Below, in pieces: positions 15,034 to 22,089 of a DNA stretch of 22,448 nt. The notes under the pieces are model-generated. The model ran no database searches and had not been told where the DNA came from. It saw nothing but the letters and a program-made list of their open reading frames with translations. The position numbers were made by a program, and so were the translations under genes. The stretch lies in assembly GCA_050178915.1 (NCBI GenBank), contig JBFXFO010000053.1, positions 1 through 22,448 of the forward strand, given 5' to 3'. Origin of the DNA: JBFXAF01 sp050178915 (GTDB lineage Bacteria > Pseudomonadota > Alphaproteobacteria > Rhizobiales > Rhizobiaceae). The stretch's first letter is position 1; each line of letters starts with the position of its first letter.

Positions 15034-15038
15034 AATGA
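14970..15038 (+). CDS. Possible 22-codon leader reading frame coupled to rimP
   Basis: The first ATG after the predicted transcription start (14970) opens a frame of 22 codons, starting MTKSGSTRSRS and ending GLERQ. It runs through both the terminator stem and the Shine-Dalgarno hairpin. Its TGA (15036-15038) overlaps the rimP start as ATGA. Its own Shine-Dalgarno is weak. Ribosomes on it would melt both hairpins and end at the rimP start. The geometry is seen directly; translation is not shown, and in GC-rich DNA a frame this short can arise by chance. Confidence 0.3.
   Translation: MTKSGSTRSRSFLLPAAGLERQ
14976..15007 (+). terminator. Intrinsic terminator/attenuator hairpin in the rimP leader
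   Basis: AAGAGTGGG (14976-14984) pairs with CCCGCTCTT (14995-15003), 9 bp with one T-G wobble and a 10-nt loop. Six T's (15002-15007) overlap and follow the 3' arm. It starts only about 20 nt after the predicted transcription start and 59 nt before the rimP ATG, so full-length transcription requires readthrough. Confidence 0.7.
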
Positions 15039-15667
15039 CGGAAGACGTGGCAACGGTCGGTGACGATCGCATCATCCGCGAAAGCGGCATCGATGCGCGC
15101 ATCGCCAATGTCGTGGCGCCCGTGCTCAAGACCCTCGGCATGCGGCTCGTGCGCGTGCGCCTGTTCGGCCAGAACGGGCTGACGCTGCAGATCATGGCCG
15201 AGCGCGAGGACGGCACCATGGATGTCGAAGGCTGCGAGGAGGCGAGCCGTTCGCTCTCGCCGGTGCTTGACGTCGAGGATCTGGTCGAGAAGGCCTATCA
15301 TCTCGAGATTTCCTCGCCCGGCATCGACCGCCCGCTGGTGCGCCGCTCCGATTTCGAGGCCTGGACCGGCCATCTGGTGAAGGTCGAGACGTCGGTCATC
15401 GTCGCCGACCGCAAGCGTTTCCGTGGCCGCATCACCGGGCTCGAAGGCGAGACGCTGGTGATCGAACGCGACCAGCCGGGCTATGGCGAGGAGCCGGTCG
15501 CGCGGGTCCCGCTCGAGGCGATCTCGGACGCGCGGCTGGTGCTCACCGACGAACTCATCCGCGACGCGCTGTCGAAAGACAACCGCGCCCGCAAGGAAGC
15601 GAAGAAGCGCCGCGGCGAGGACGTCGAAGGCGAAGACGAGATTCACGAAACCGGCGACGAAGGCTGA
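15035..15667 (+). CDS. rimP: Ribosome maturation factor RimP
   Basis: Needed for assembly of the 30S subunit, binding before S12 and S19. The 210-residue product has the RimP N domain (about residues 20-95: GMRLVRVRLFG, LTLQIMAERED, DVEGCEEASRSLSPVLD, YHLEISSPGIDRPLVRR) and an SH3-like RimP C domain (about 98-170: RFRGRITGLEGETLVI). A charged tail of about 35 residues (RKEAKKRRGEDVEGEDE) goes beyond the E. coli protein and is common in alphaproteobacteria. The ATG at 15035 has GGAG five bases upstream, inside a hairpin. It is the first gene of the rimP-nusA-ylxR-infB operon; nusA starts 30 nt after the stop. Confidence 0.95.
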   Translation: MTEDVATVGDDRIIRESGIDARIANVVAPVLKTLGMRLVRVRLFGQNGLTLQIMAEREDGTMDVEGCEEASRSLSPVLDVEDLVEKAYHLEISSPGIDRPLVRRSDFEAWTGHLVKVETSVIVADRKRFRGRITGLEGETLVIERDQPGYGEEPVARVPLEAISDARLVLTDELIRDALSKDNRARKEAKKRRGEDVEGEDEIHETGDEG

Positions 15668-15697
15668 ACGCCCGGTCGCCGCCTAGGGAGATAGACG

Positions 15698-17290
15698 ATG
15701 GTAGTCAGTGCGAACAGGCTTGAGCTGCTGCAGATCGCCGATGCGGTCGCGCGCGAGAAGTCGATCGACAAGTCGATCGTCATCGCCGCCATGGCCGACG
15801 CGATCCAGAAGGCAGCGCGCTCGCGCTACGGTCAGGAGACCAACATCCGCGCCGACATCAACCCGCAGACCGGCGAGATGAAGCTGCAGCGGCTGATGGA
15901 AGTGGTCGAGGCACCGGAAGACACGGCCCGCCAGATCGCGCTGGTCGACGCCCGCGCGCGCAACCCGGATGCGCAGGTCGGGGACTACATCGCCGAGCAG
16001 CTGCCGCCGATGGAGTATGGCCGCATCGCCGCGCAGTCGGCCAAGCAGGTGATCGTGCAGAAGGTGCGCGAAGCCGAGCGCGACCGCCAGTATGACGAGT
16101 ACAAGGATCGAATCGGCGAGATCGTCAACGGCACGGTGAAGCGTGTCGAGTACGGCAACGTGATCGTCGATCTCGGCCGTGGCGAGGCGATCGTGCGCCG
16201 CGACGAGCTGATCCCGCGCGAGAACTTCAAGTATGGCGACCGCGTCCGCGCCTATGTCTACGACGTGCGCCGCGAGCAGCGCGGCCCGCAGATTTTCCTC
16301 TCGCGCACGCATCCGCAGTTCATGGCCAAGCTGTTCACGATGGAAGTGCCGGAAATCTATGACGGCATCATCGAGATCAAGTCGGTTGCCCGGGACCCTG
16401 GCTCGCGCGCCAAGATCGCCGTGATCAGCCGCGACTCCTCCATCGACCCGGTCGGCGCCTGCGTAGGCATGCGCGGCTCGCGCGTGCAGGCCGTTGTCGG
16501 TGAGCTGCAGGGCGAGAAGATCGACATCATTCCGTGGTCGAACGATGCTGCCTCCTTCATCGTCAACGCGCTGCAGCCGGCGGAAGTCGCCAAGGTCGTG
16601 CTCGACGAGGACGCCGAGAAGATCGAGGTGGTGGTGCCGGACGACCAGCTGTCGCTCGCCATCGGCCGCCGTGGCCAGAACGTCCGCCTCGCCTCGCAGC
16701 TGACCGGCTGGGACATCGACATCCTGACCGAGCAGGAGGAATCCGAGCGTCGCCAGAAGGAATTCGTCGAGCGTTCGAACCTGTTCATGGACGCGCTGGA
16801 CGTCGACGAGATGGTCGGCCAGGTGCTCGCTTCGGAAGGCTTCACCTCGGTCGAGGAAGTCGCCTATGTCGGCTCGAACGAGATCGCCTCGATCGACGGC
16901 TTCGACGAGGACACCGCTTCCGAGATCCAGGCACGCGCCCGCGACTATCTGGAGAAGGTCGAGGCCGAGCATGATGCCAAGCGCAAGGAACTCGGCGTTG
17001 CCGACGAACTGCGCGAGATCGAAGGCGTGACCACCGCGATGATGGTCCGCCTCGGCGAGGACGGCGTGAAGACGGTCGAGGACTTCGCGGGCTACGCCTC
17101 CGACGATCTCGTCGGCTGGCGTGAGCGCAAGGATGGCGAGACCAAGGTGTTCAAGGGCGTTCTAGACGGTTTCGAGGTGAGCAAGGCCGATGCCGAACAG
17201 ATGATCCTCGCCGCCCGCCTGAAGGCCGGTTGGATCACTGAAGCCGATTTGGCCGCGGAAGAAGCCGCGGCCGAGCCGGCCGAGGCCTGA
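15698..17290 (+). CDS. nusA: Transcription termination/antitermination factor NusA
   Basis: Binds RNA polymerase and nascent RNA, promoting pausing, termination and rrn antitermination. The 530-residue product shows NusA_N (residues 1-125, LELLQIADAVAREKSIDKSI), an S1 domain (about 140-190, GTVKRVEYGNVIVDLGRGEA), KH1 (about 231-282, PVGACVGMRGSRVQAVVGEL) and KH2 (about 314-342, LSLAIGRRGQNVRLA). A helical C-terminal region (about 360-505) has helix-hairpin-helix repeats (SNEIASIDGFDEDTASEIQ; LREIEGVTTAMMVRLGEDGV). The Shine-Dalgarno AGGGAG at 15685-15690 fixes the start. NusA acts on hairpin terminators, so it could regulate its own operon through the leader terminator upstream of rimP; that is inference based on NusA autoregulation in E. 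coli. Confidence 0.97.
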   Translation: MVVSANRLELLQIADAVAREKSIDKSIVIAAMADAIQKAARSRYGQETNIRADINPQTGEMKLQRLMEVVEAPEDTARQIALVDARARNPDAQVGDYIAEQLPPMEYGRIAAQSAKQVIVQKVREAERDRQYDEYKDRIGEIVNGTVKRVEYGNVIVDLGRGEAIVRRDELIPRENFKYGDRVRAYVYDVRREQRGPQIFLSRTHPQFMAKLFTMEVPEIYDGIIEIKSVARDPGSRAKIAVISRDSSIDPVGACVGMRGSRVQAVVGELQGEKIDIIPWSNDAASFIVNALQPAEVAKVVLDEDAEKIEVVVPDDQLSLAIGRRGQNVRLASQLTGWDIDILTEQEESERRQKEFVERSNLFMDALDVDEMVGQVLASEGFTSVEEVAYVGSNEIASIDGFDEDTASEIQARARDYLEKVEAEHDAKRKELGVADELREIEGVTTAMMVRLGEDGVKTVEDFAGYASDDLVGWRERKDGETKVFKGVLDGFEVSKADAEQMILAARLKAGWITEADLAAEEAAAEPAEA

Positions 17291-17315
17291 GAAGTGGTCC
17301 GGACCGGTGGCCGCG

Positions 17316-17981
17316 ATGGAAGTGGACGCGATGAACGAGCGCACATGCATCGTCACGCGCACCCGCGCGGAACCCGGTGACCTGATCCGTTTCGTCGTCG
17401 GCCCCGACGGGGCCGTCGTTGCGGACCTGAAGCGCAACCTGCCCGGCCGTGGCTGCTGGGTGACCGCCGATCGCGCGCATGTTGACAAGGCTGTGGCGAA
17501 GAAAGCCTTCGCCCGCGCCTTCAAGGCCGAGGTGAAGGTTCCTGCCGACCTCGGCGCCGCGATCGACGCGCTGCTGGCAAAACACGCGCTCGGCGCGCTC
17601 GGCCTTGCCCGCAAGGCCGGTGTGCTGGCGCTCGGCGCCGCCAAGGTCGAGGCCACGGTGCGGTCGGGCGAGGCTCTCGCCGTGCTGCACGCGTCCGAAG
17701 CCTCCGCCGACGGCGTGCGCAAGGTCACGCAGGCGCGCCGCGCCACGGAGGCGCTCGGAGGCCCGGAAATCGCCGCCTACAAACTTTTCGCCGAGGGCGA
17801 ATTGAGTTTGGCATTGGGCGGCACAAATGTGATACATGCTGCCCTTCTTGCGAGCGATGCTGGGCAGTCTGCGCTGAGGCGCATCATTGCGCTCGACCGC
17901 TACCGGGGCGGCACCTCGGCTGAGCATCAAACGTTTGCGGCCGGCGCCGACCGATCGGCAGCCGCAGAGGACACCGAATGA
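17316..17981 (+). CDS. ylxR: YlxR-L7Ae fusion, RNA-binding protein
   Basis: A two-domain RNA-binding protein of about 221 residues. The N-terminal part (about 5-85) is YlxR/DUF448, with ERTCIVTRTR, LIRFVVGPDG and LPGRGCWVTADR. The rest (about 88-185) is L7Ae/L30e-like (LGLARKAGVLALGAAKVEATVR, then ASEASADGVRKV and SLALGGTNVIHAALL). In Bacillus these are separate adjacent genes, ylxR and ylxQ, between nusA and infB; B. subtilis YlxR (RnpM) has been reported to modulate RNase P. In alphaproteobacteria the fused form is usual. The start is uncertain: ATG 17316 was chosen, with GTG 17307 and ATG 17331 also in frame. The end overlaps infB as ATGA. Its molecular role here is not established. Confidence 0.9.
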   Translation: MEVDAMNERTCIVTRTRAEPGDLIRFVVGPDGAVVADLKRNLPGRGCWVTADRAHVDKAVAKKAFARAFKAEVKVPADLGAAIDALLAKHALGALGLARKAGVLALGAAKVEATVRSGEALAVLHASEASADGVRKVTQARRATEALGGPEIAAYKLFAEGELSLALGGTNVIHAALLASDAGQSALRRIIALDRYRGGTSAEHQTFAAGADRSAAAEDTE

Positions 17982-20584
17982 GCGATACAAAAAATGACGA
18001 CAAGACGCTGAGCGTCACCCCGAAGAAGACGCTGAGCCTGAAGCCGGCGGGGGTCACCCAGGGCACCGTGAAGCAGAACTTCTCGCACGGTCGCACCAAG
18101 CAGGTTGTCGTCGAGACCAAGCGCAAGTTCGTGAAGCCGGGCGAGAAGCCCGAGCCCACGGCGAGCTCTGCGCTGTTCAAGCCGCGCCCGCAAAGCGCCC
18201 CGGCGCCCCAGCCCGCTGCACCGGTCGAGGTGCGCGAGACCAAGGCGCCGCCGGCGCCGGAGCCGCGTTCGAGCGGCGGCATGGTGTTGAACGAGCTGTC
18301 GCGCTCCGAGATGGAAGCGCGCCGCAGAGCGCTCGAAGGCTCGAAGGTGCGTGAGGTCGAGGAGCGCCAGCGCGCCGTCGAGGATCTGCGCCGCCGCCAG
18401 GAAGACGAGGAGCGCCGCAAGCGCGAGCGCGAGGAGTCCGCGCGGCGCCAGGCCGAGGAAGAAGCCCGCATCCAGAAGGAGGCGGACTCGCGCCGTCGCG
18501 CCGAGGAAGAGGCACGCCGCCGTGCGCCGCAGACCGCCGAAGCGGCAACGTCCGACGACGACGAGAGCGCTACGCGTCCGCGCCGTCCCGGTATCGGGAT
18601 CGGCGCCGGTGCAGGCCCGGGCGCGATACGCCGGCCGGCGACGCCGGAAGTGGCGCGTCCAACCAAGGCCAAGGGTGACGACGACCGCCGTCGCGGCAAG
18701 CTGACGCTGAGCACCGCGACCTCCTCGGAAGATGGCGACGCGGCCCGCGGCCGCTCGCTGGCAGCGGCCCGCCGCCGCCAGGAAAAGTTCAAGCGCGCCA
18801 TGCACCAGGAGCCGCGCGAGAAGATCGTGCGCGAGGTCGTGTTGCCGGAGACCATCACCGTCCAGGACCTTGCGAGCCGCATGTCGGAACGCGCCGTCGA
18901 GGTGGTGAAGTTCTTCATGAAGCAGGGCCAGATCATGAAGCCGGGCGACGTCATCGACGCCGACACGGCCGAGCTGGTGGCTTCGGAATTCGGGCACACC
19001 GTCCGCCGCGTCGCCGAGTCGGACATCGAGACCGGGCTGTTCAACATTCCCGATCGCGCCGAAGATCTGGTGCCGCGCCCGCCGGTCGTGACCATCATGG
19101 GCCATGTCGACCACGGCAAGACGTCGCTGCTCGACGCCATCCGCAACGCCAATGTCGTCTCGGGCGAGGCCGGCGGCATCACGCAGCACATCGGCGCCTA
19201 CCAGGTCGAGAAGAACGGTCACAAGATCACTTTCATCGACACGCCCGGCCACGCGGCGTTCACCGCCATGCGTGCCCGCGGCGCGCAGGCGACGGACATC
19301 GCGGTGCTGGTGGTGGCGGCGGATGACAGCGTCATGCCGCAGACGATCGAGTCCATCAATCACGCCAAGGCCGCGCACGTTCCGATCATCGTGGCGATCA
19401 ACAAGATCGACAAGCCGACGGCGAATGCGCAGAAGGTGCGCACCGAACTGCTGCAGCACGACGTCTTCGTCGAAACGCTGGGCGGTGAAATCCTCGACGT
19501 CGAGGTCTCGGCCAAGAACGGCACCAATCTCGACAAGCTGCTGGAGACCATCCTGCTGCAGGCCGAGGTCATGGACCTGAAGGCCAATGCCGACCGCACC
19601 GCCGAAGGCGTCGTGGTCGAGGCCAAGCTCGACAAGGGCCGCGGCCCGGTCGCCACCGTGCTGGTGCAGACCGGCACGCTGATGCCCGGCGACATCGTCG
19701 TTGCCGGCAATGAGTGGGGCCGCGTGCGCGCGCTGGTCGACGACCACGGGACGCATGTCGAGGAGGCACCGCCCTCCATGCCGGTCGAGGTGCTCGGCCT
19801 GCAGGGCACGCCGCAGGCGGGCGACCGCTTCGCGGTGGTGAACAACGAGGCCCGCGCCCGCGAGATCACCGAGTACCGCCAGCGCCTCGCGCGCGACAAG
19901 GCGGTGGCAAGGCATGCCGGCCAGCGCGGTTCGCTGGAGCAGATGATGTCGCAGTTGCAGACCAGCGGGCTGAAGGAATTCCCGCTGATCATCAAGGGCG
20001 ACGTGCAGGGTTCCATCGAGGCGATCATCGCGGCGCTGGACAAGCTCGGCACCGAGGAGGTGCGCGCCCGCATCGTCCATTCGGGCGCCGGCGCCATCAC
20101 CGAGAGCGACATCACGCTGGCGCAGACCTCCGGCGCGGCGATCATCGGCTTCAACGTCCGCGCCAATGCGCAGGCGCGCCATGCCGCCGAGCAGGCGGGC
20201 CTCGACCTGCGCTACTACAACATCATCTACAACCTCGTGGATGACGTGAAGGCGGCGATGTCGGGCATGCTCTCGCCGGAGCGTCGCGAGACCTTCATCG
20301 GCAATGCCGAGATCCTCGAGATCTTCGACATCACCAAGGTCGGCAAGATCGCCGGCTGCCGCATCACCGAAGGCAAGGTCGAGCGCGGTGCAGGCGTCCG
20401 CCTGATCCGCGACAACGTCGTCGTCCACGAAGGCACGCTGAAGACGCTGAAGCGCTTCAAGGACGAGGTGTCCGAAGTGCCGGTCGGCCAGGAATGCGGC
20501 ATGGCGTTCCAGAACTACGAGGACATGCGCGTCGGCGATGTCATCGAGTGCTTCCGCGTCGAGATGGTGACGCGCACGCTCTGA
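17978..20584 (+). CDS. infB: Translation initiation factor IF-2
   Basis: GTPase that brings fMet-tRNA to the 30S subunit. The 868-residue product has a disordered N-terminus, then a highly charged coiled-coil stretch rich in Arg and Glu (about residues 108-181) and a low-complexity linker. An IF2_N domain follows (about 287-341, ITVQDLASRMSERAVEVVKF). The GTPase motifs are GHVDHGKT (375-382), DTPGH (421-425), NKID (475-478) and SAKNG. Domains II-IV end in GMAFQNYEDMRVGDVIECF. The start ATG overlaps the ylxR stop, with AGAGGA six bases upstream. Internal starts giving shorter isoforms, known in E. coli, cannot be judged here. A strong terminator follows 11 nt after the stop. Confidence 0.97.
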   Translation: MSDTKNDDKTLSVTPKKTLSLKPAGVTQGTVKQNFSHGRTKQVVVETKRKFVKPGEKPEPTASSALFKPRPQSAPAPQPAAPVEVRETKAPPAPEPRSSGGMVLNELSRSEMEARRRALEGSKVREVEERQRAVEDLRRRQEDEERRKREREESARRQAEEEARIQKEADSRRRAEEEARRRAPQTAEAATSDDDESATRPRRPGIGIGAGAGPGAIRRPATPEVARPTKAKGDDDRRRGKLTLSTATSSEDGDAARGRSLAAARRRQEKFKRAMHQEPREKIVREVVLPETITVQDLASRMSERAVEVVKFFMKQGQIMKPGDVIDADTAELVASEFGHTVRRVAESDIETGLFNIPDRAEDLVPRPPVVTIMGHVDHGKTSLLDAIRNANVVSGEAGGITQHIGAYQVEKNGHKITFIDTPGHAAFTAMRARGAQATDIAVLVVAADDSVMPQTIESINHAKAAHVPIIVAINKIDKPTANAQKVRTELLQHDVFVETLGGEILDVEVSAKNGTNLDKLLETILLQAEVMDLKANADRTAEGVVVEAKLDKGRGPVATVLVQTGTLMPGDIVVAGNEWGRVRALVDDHGTHVEEAPPSMPVEVLGLQGTPQAGDRFAVVNNEARAREITEYRQRLARDKAVARHAGQRGSLEQMMSQLQTSGLKEFPLIIKGDVQGSIEAIIAALDKLGTEEVRARIVHSGAGAITESDITLAQTSGAAIIGFNVRANAQARHAAEQAGLDLRYYNIIYNLVDDVKAAMSGMLSPERRETFIGNAEILEIFDITKVGKIAGCRITEGKVERGAGVRLIRDNVVVHEGTLKTLKRFKDEVSEVPVGQECGMAFQNYEDMRVGDVIECFRVEMVTRTL

Positions 20585-20595
20585 CGCATGCGATA

Positions 20596-20626
20596 CGGCG
20601 ACGGCTGATGCCGTCGCCGGTTTTTT
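20596..20626 (+). terminator. Strong Rho-independent terminator between infB and rbfA
   Basis: CGGCGACGGC (20596-20605), loop TGAT, GCCGTCGCCG (20610-20619): a perfect 10-bp stem followed by G and six T's. It ends 55 nt before rbfA and should separate, or strongly reduce, transcription of rbfA-truB from the infB operon. Confidence 0.85.
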
Positions 20627-20681
20627 GTCGAACATGGCCAGGCGGTCCCATCCCGTCTGACCACGATTCAGGATTTATGCC

Positions 20682-21083
20682 GTGAACAAGACATCTCCCG
20701 CTGGCCCGTCCCAGCGCCAGCTTCGCGTCGGCGAACAGGTTCGCCACGCGCTCTCCGAAGTGCTCCAGCGCCGGGAGGTTCCCGACGACCTGATCGAGGC
20801 GACGATCATATCGGTGTCGGAAGTGCGCATGTCGCCCGACCTGAAGATCGCCACCGCCTTCGTCTCGCCGCTTGGCGCCGCCGACAACAACGCGGTGATC
20901 AAGGCGCTGGCGGCCAACGCGAAATTCATCCGCGGCCGCATCAGTCCGGCGCTGCGGCAGATGAAATACATGCCGGAGTTCCGCTTCCGGCTGGATACCA
21001 GCTACGACAACATGGCGAAGATCGACGGGCTGCTCCGCTCTCCCGAGGTCGCACGCGACCTCGATACGGAGAATGACGAATAA
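20682..21083 (+). CDS. rbfA: Ribosome-binding factor A
   Basis: A KH-fold protein that binds the 30S subunit during 16S rRNA 5'-end maturation and cold adaptation. The 133-residue product shows RQLRVGEQVRHALSEVLQR, ATIISVSEVRMSPDLKIATAFVSPLG and LRQMKYMPEFRFRLDTSYDN, in the right family order and length. The start is GTG with AGGA at 20670-20673, eight bases upstream. The ATG at 20677 runs into a stop after two codons, so it is not used. The stop overlaps the truB start by one base (TAATG). A promoter between the infB terminator and this gene would be expected, but I see no convincing one in the 55-nt interval. Confidence 0.95.
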   Translation: MNKTSPAGPSQRQLRVGEQVRHALSEVLQRREVPDDLIEATIISVSEVRMSPDLKIATAFVSPLGAADNNAVIKALAANAKFIRGRISPALRQMKYMPEFRFRLDTSYDNMAKIDGLLRSPEVARDLDTENDE

Positions 21084-22015
21084 TGTCGCGTCCGCGCAAG
21101 AAGAAGGGCCGGCCCGTTTCCGGCTGGGTGGTGCTCGACAAGCCGGTGGGCCTCGGCTCGACCGAAGCCGTGTCGCGCGTGAAATGGCTGTTCCAGGCCG
21201 ACAAGGCCGGCCACGCCGGCACGCTCGACCCGCTGGCGTCCGGCATGCTGCCGATCGCGCTGGGCGAGGCGACCAAGACCGTGCCCTACGTGATGGACGG
21301 CACCAAGGTTTACCGTTTTACCGTCGCCTGGGGCGAAGAGCGCTCGACCGATGACCGCGAAGGACCCGCGACGAGACAGTCGGACGTGCGTCCAGACGAT
21401 GCCGCCATCCGCGCGCTGCTGCCGAAATACACCGGCGTCATCCTGCAGACGCCGCCGCAATTCTCGGCCATCAAGATCGCCGGCGAGCGCGCCTATGATC
21501 TGGCGCGCGAAGGCGGTGCGGTGGACATCCCGCCGCGCGAGGTCGAGATCGACCGGCTGGAACTTTTGCACAGCGCCGACGGCATGTCCGAGTTCGAGAT
21601 CGAGTGCGGCAAGGGCACCTATGTGCGCAGCCTTGCGCGCGACATGGGCCGCGACCTCGGCTGCTACGGCCATATCGCGGCGCTGCGCCGGACCGAGGTC
21701 GAGCCGTTCACGGCCGACGACTTCGTCACGCTCGACGAGATCGCGGCGGCGCGCGGCGACGACGCCGAGGCGATCGACTTCGCCGGCACCGACGCGCTGC
21801 TGGTCGACACCGGCGCGGCGCTCGACGCGCTGCCGCAGGTGGCGGTGAGCGACGAGACGGCGGCGAAGATCAGGCTCGGCAACACGGTGATCGTGCGCGG
21901 GCGCGACGCCCCGATCGAGGCGGCGGAAGCCTGCGCCAAGGCGCGCGGCCGGCTCGTCGCCATCGGCGCCATCGAGGCCGGCCTGTTCCATCCCAAGCGC
22001 GTGTTCGCGGGATAG
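21083..22015 (+). CDS. truB: tRNA pseudouridine(55) synthase TruB
   Basis: Makes pseudouridine 55 in the T-loop of tRNAs. The 310-residue product has the family core GWVVLDKPVGLGSTEAV and AGHAGTLDPLASGMLPI with the catalytic Asp49. The motifs TKVYRFTVAWGEERSTDD, QTPPQFSAIKIAGERAYDLAR and CGKGTYVRSLARDMG follow, then a C-terminal part with RLVAIGAIEAG resembling the TruB C-terminal domain. The ATG overlaps the rbfA stop, with GGAG eleven bases upstream. In many Rhizobiales rpsO follows directly; here the next gene is an exported SH3b protein. A small stem without T's (GGCTG-N5-CAGCC, 22016-22030) follows the stop. Confidence 0.96.
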   Translation: MSRPRKKKGRPVSGWVVLDKPVGLGSTEAVSRVKWLFQADKAGHAGTLDPLASGMLPIALGEATKTVPYVMDGTKVYRFTVAWGEERSTDDREGPATRQSDVRPDDAAIRALLPKYTGVILQTPPQFSAIKIAGERAYDLAREGGAVDIPPREVEIDRLELLHSADGMSEFEIECGKGTYVRSLARDMGRDLGCYGHIAALRRTEVEPFTADDFVTLDEIAAARGDDAEAIDFAGTDALLVDTGAALDALPQVAVSDETAAKIRLGNTVIVRGRDAPIEAAEACAKARGRLVAIGAIEAGLFHPKRVFAG

Positions 22016-22089
22016 GGCTGAGGCCCAGCCAATCTTCCGGCGCATTTCGCCTGTTCCGTGCGCTCTCCCGAAGCGGCGGAGCTTGGTCA

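Noticed and set aside
14534..15034. tRNA gene in the space before rimP, by analogy with metY-rimP of E. coli
   Set aside because: No cloverleaf, T-loop GTTC consensus or acceptor pairing was found on either strand.
14856..15038. 60-codon plus-strand frame ending at the rimP ATGA
   Set aside because: Its 5' part lies upstream of the predicted transcription start; only the last 22 codons (from 14970) are kept as a possible leader frame.
17927..20635. 902-codon open frame on the minus strand opposite infB
   Set aside because: It mirrors the infB codons in a GC-rich sequence, has His/Asp/Arg-biased composition and no recognisable domain, while infB is certain.
22016..22030. GGCTG-N5-CAGCC stem after truB as a terminator
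   Set aside because: The stem is only 5 bp and has no T-tract.
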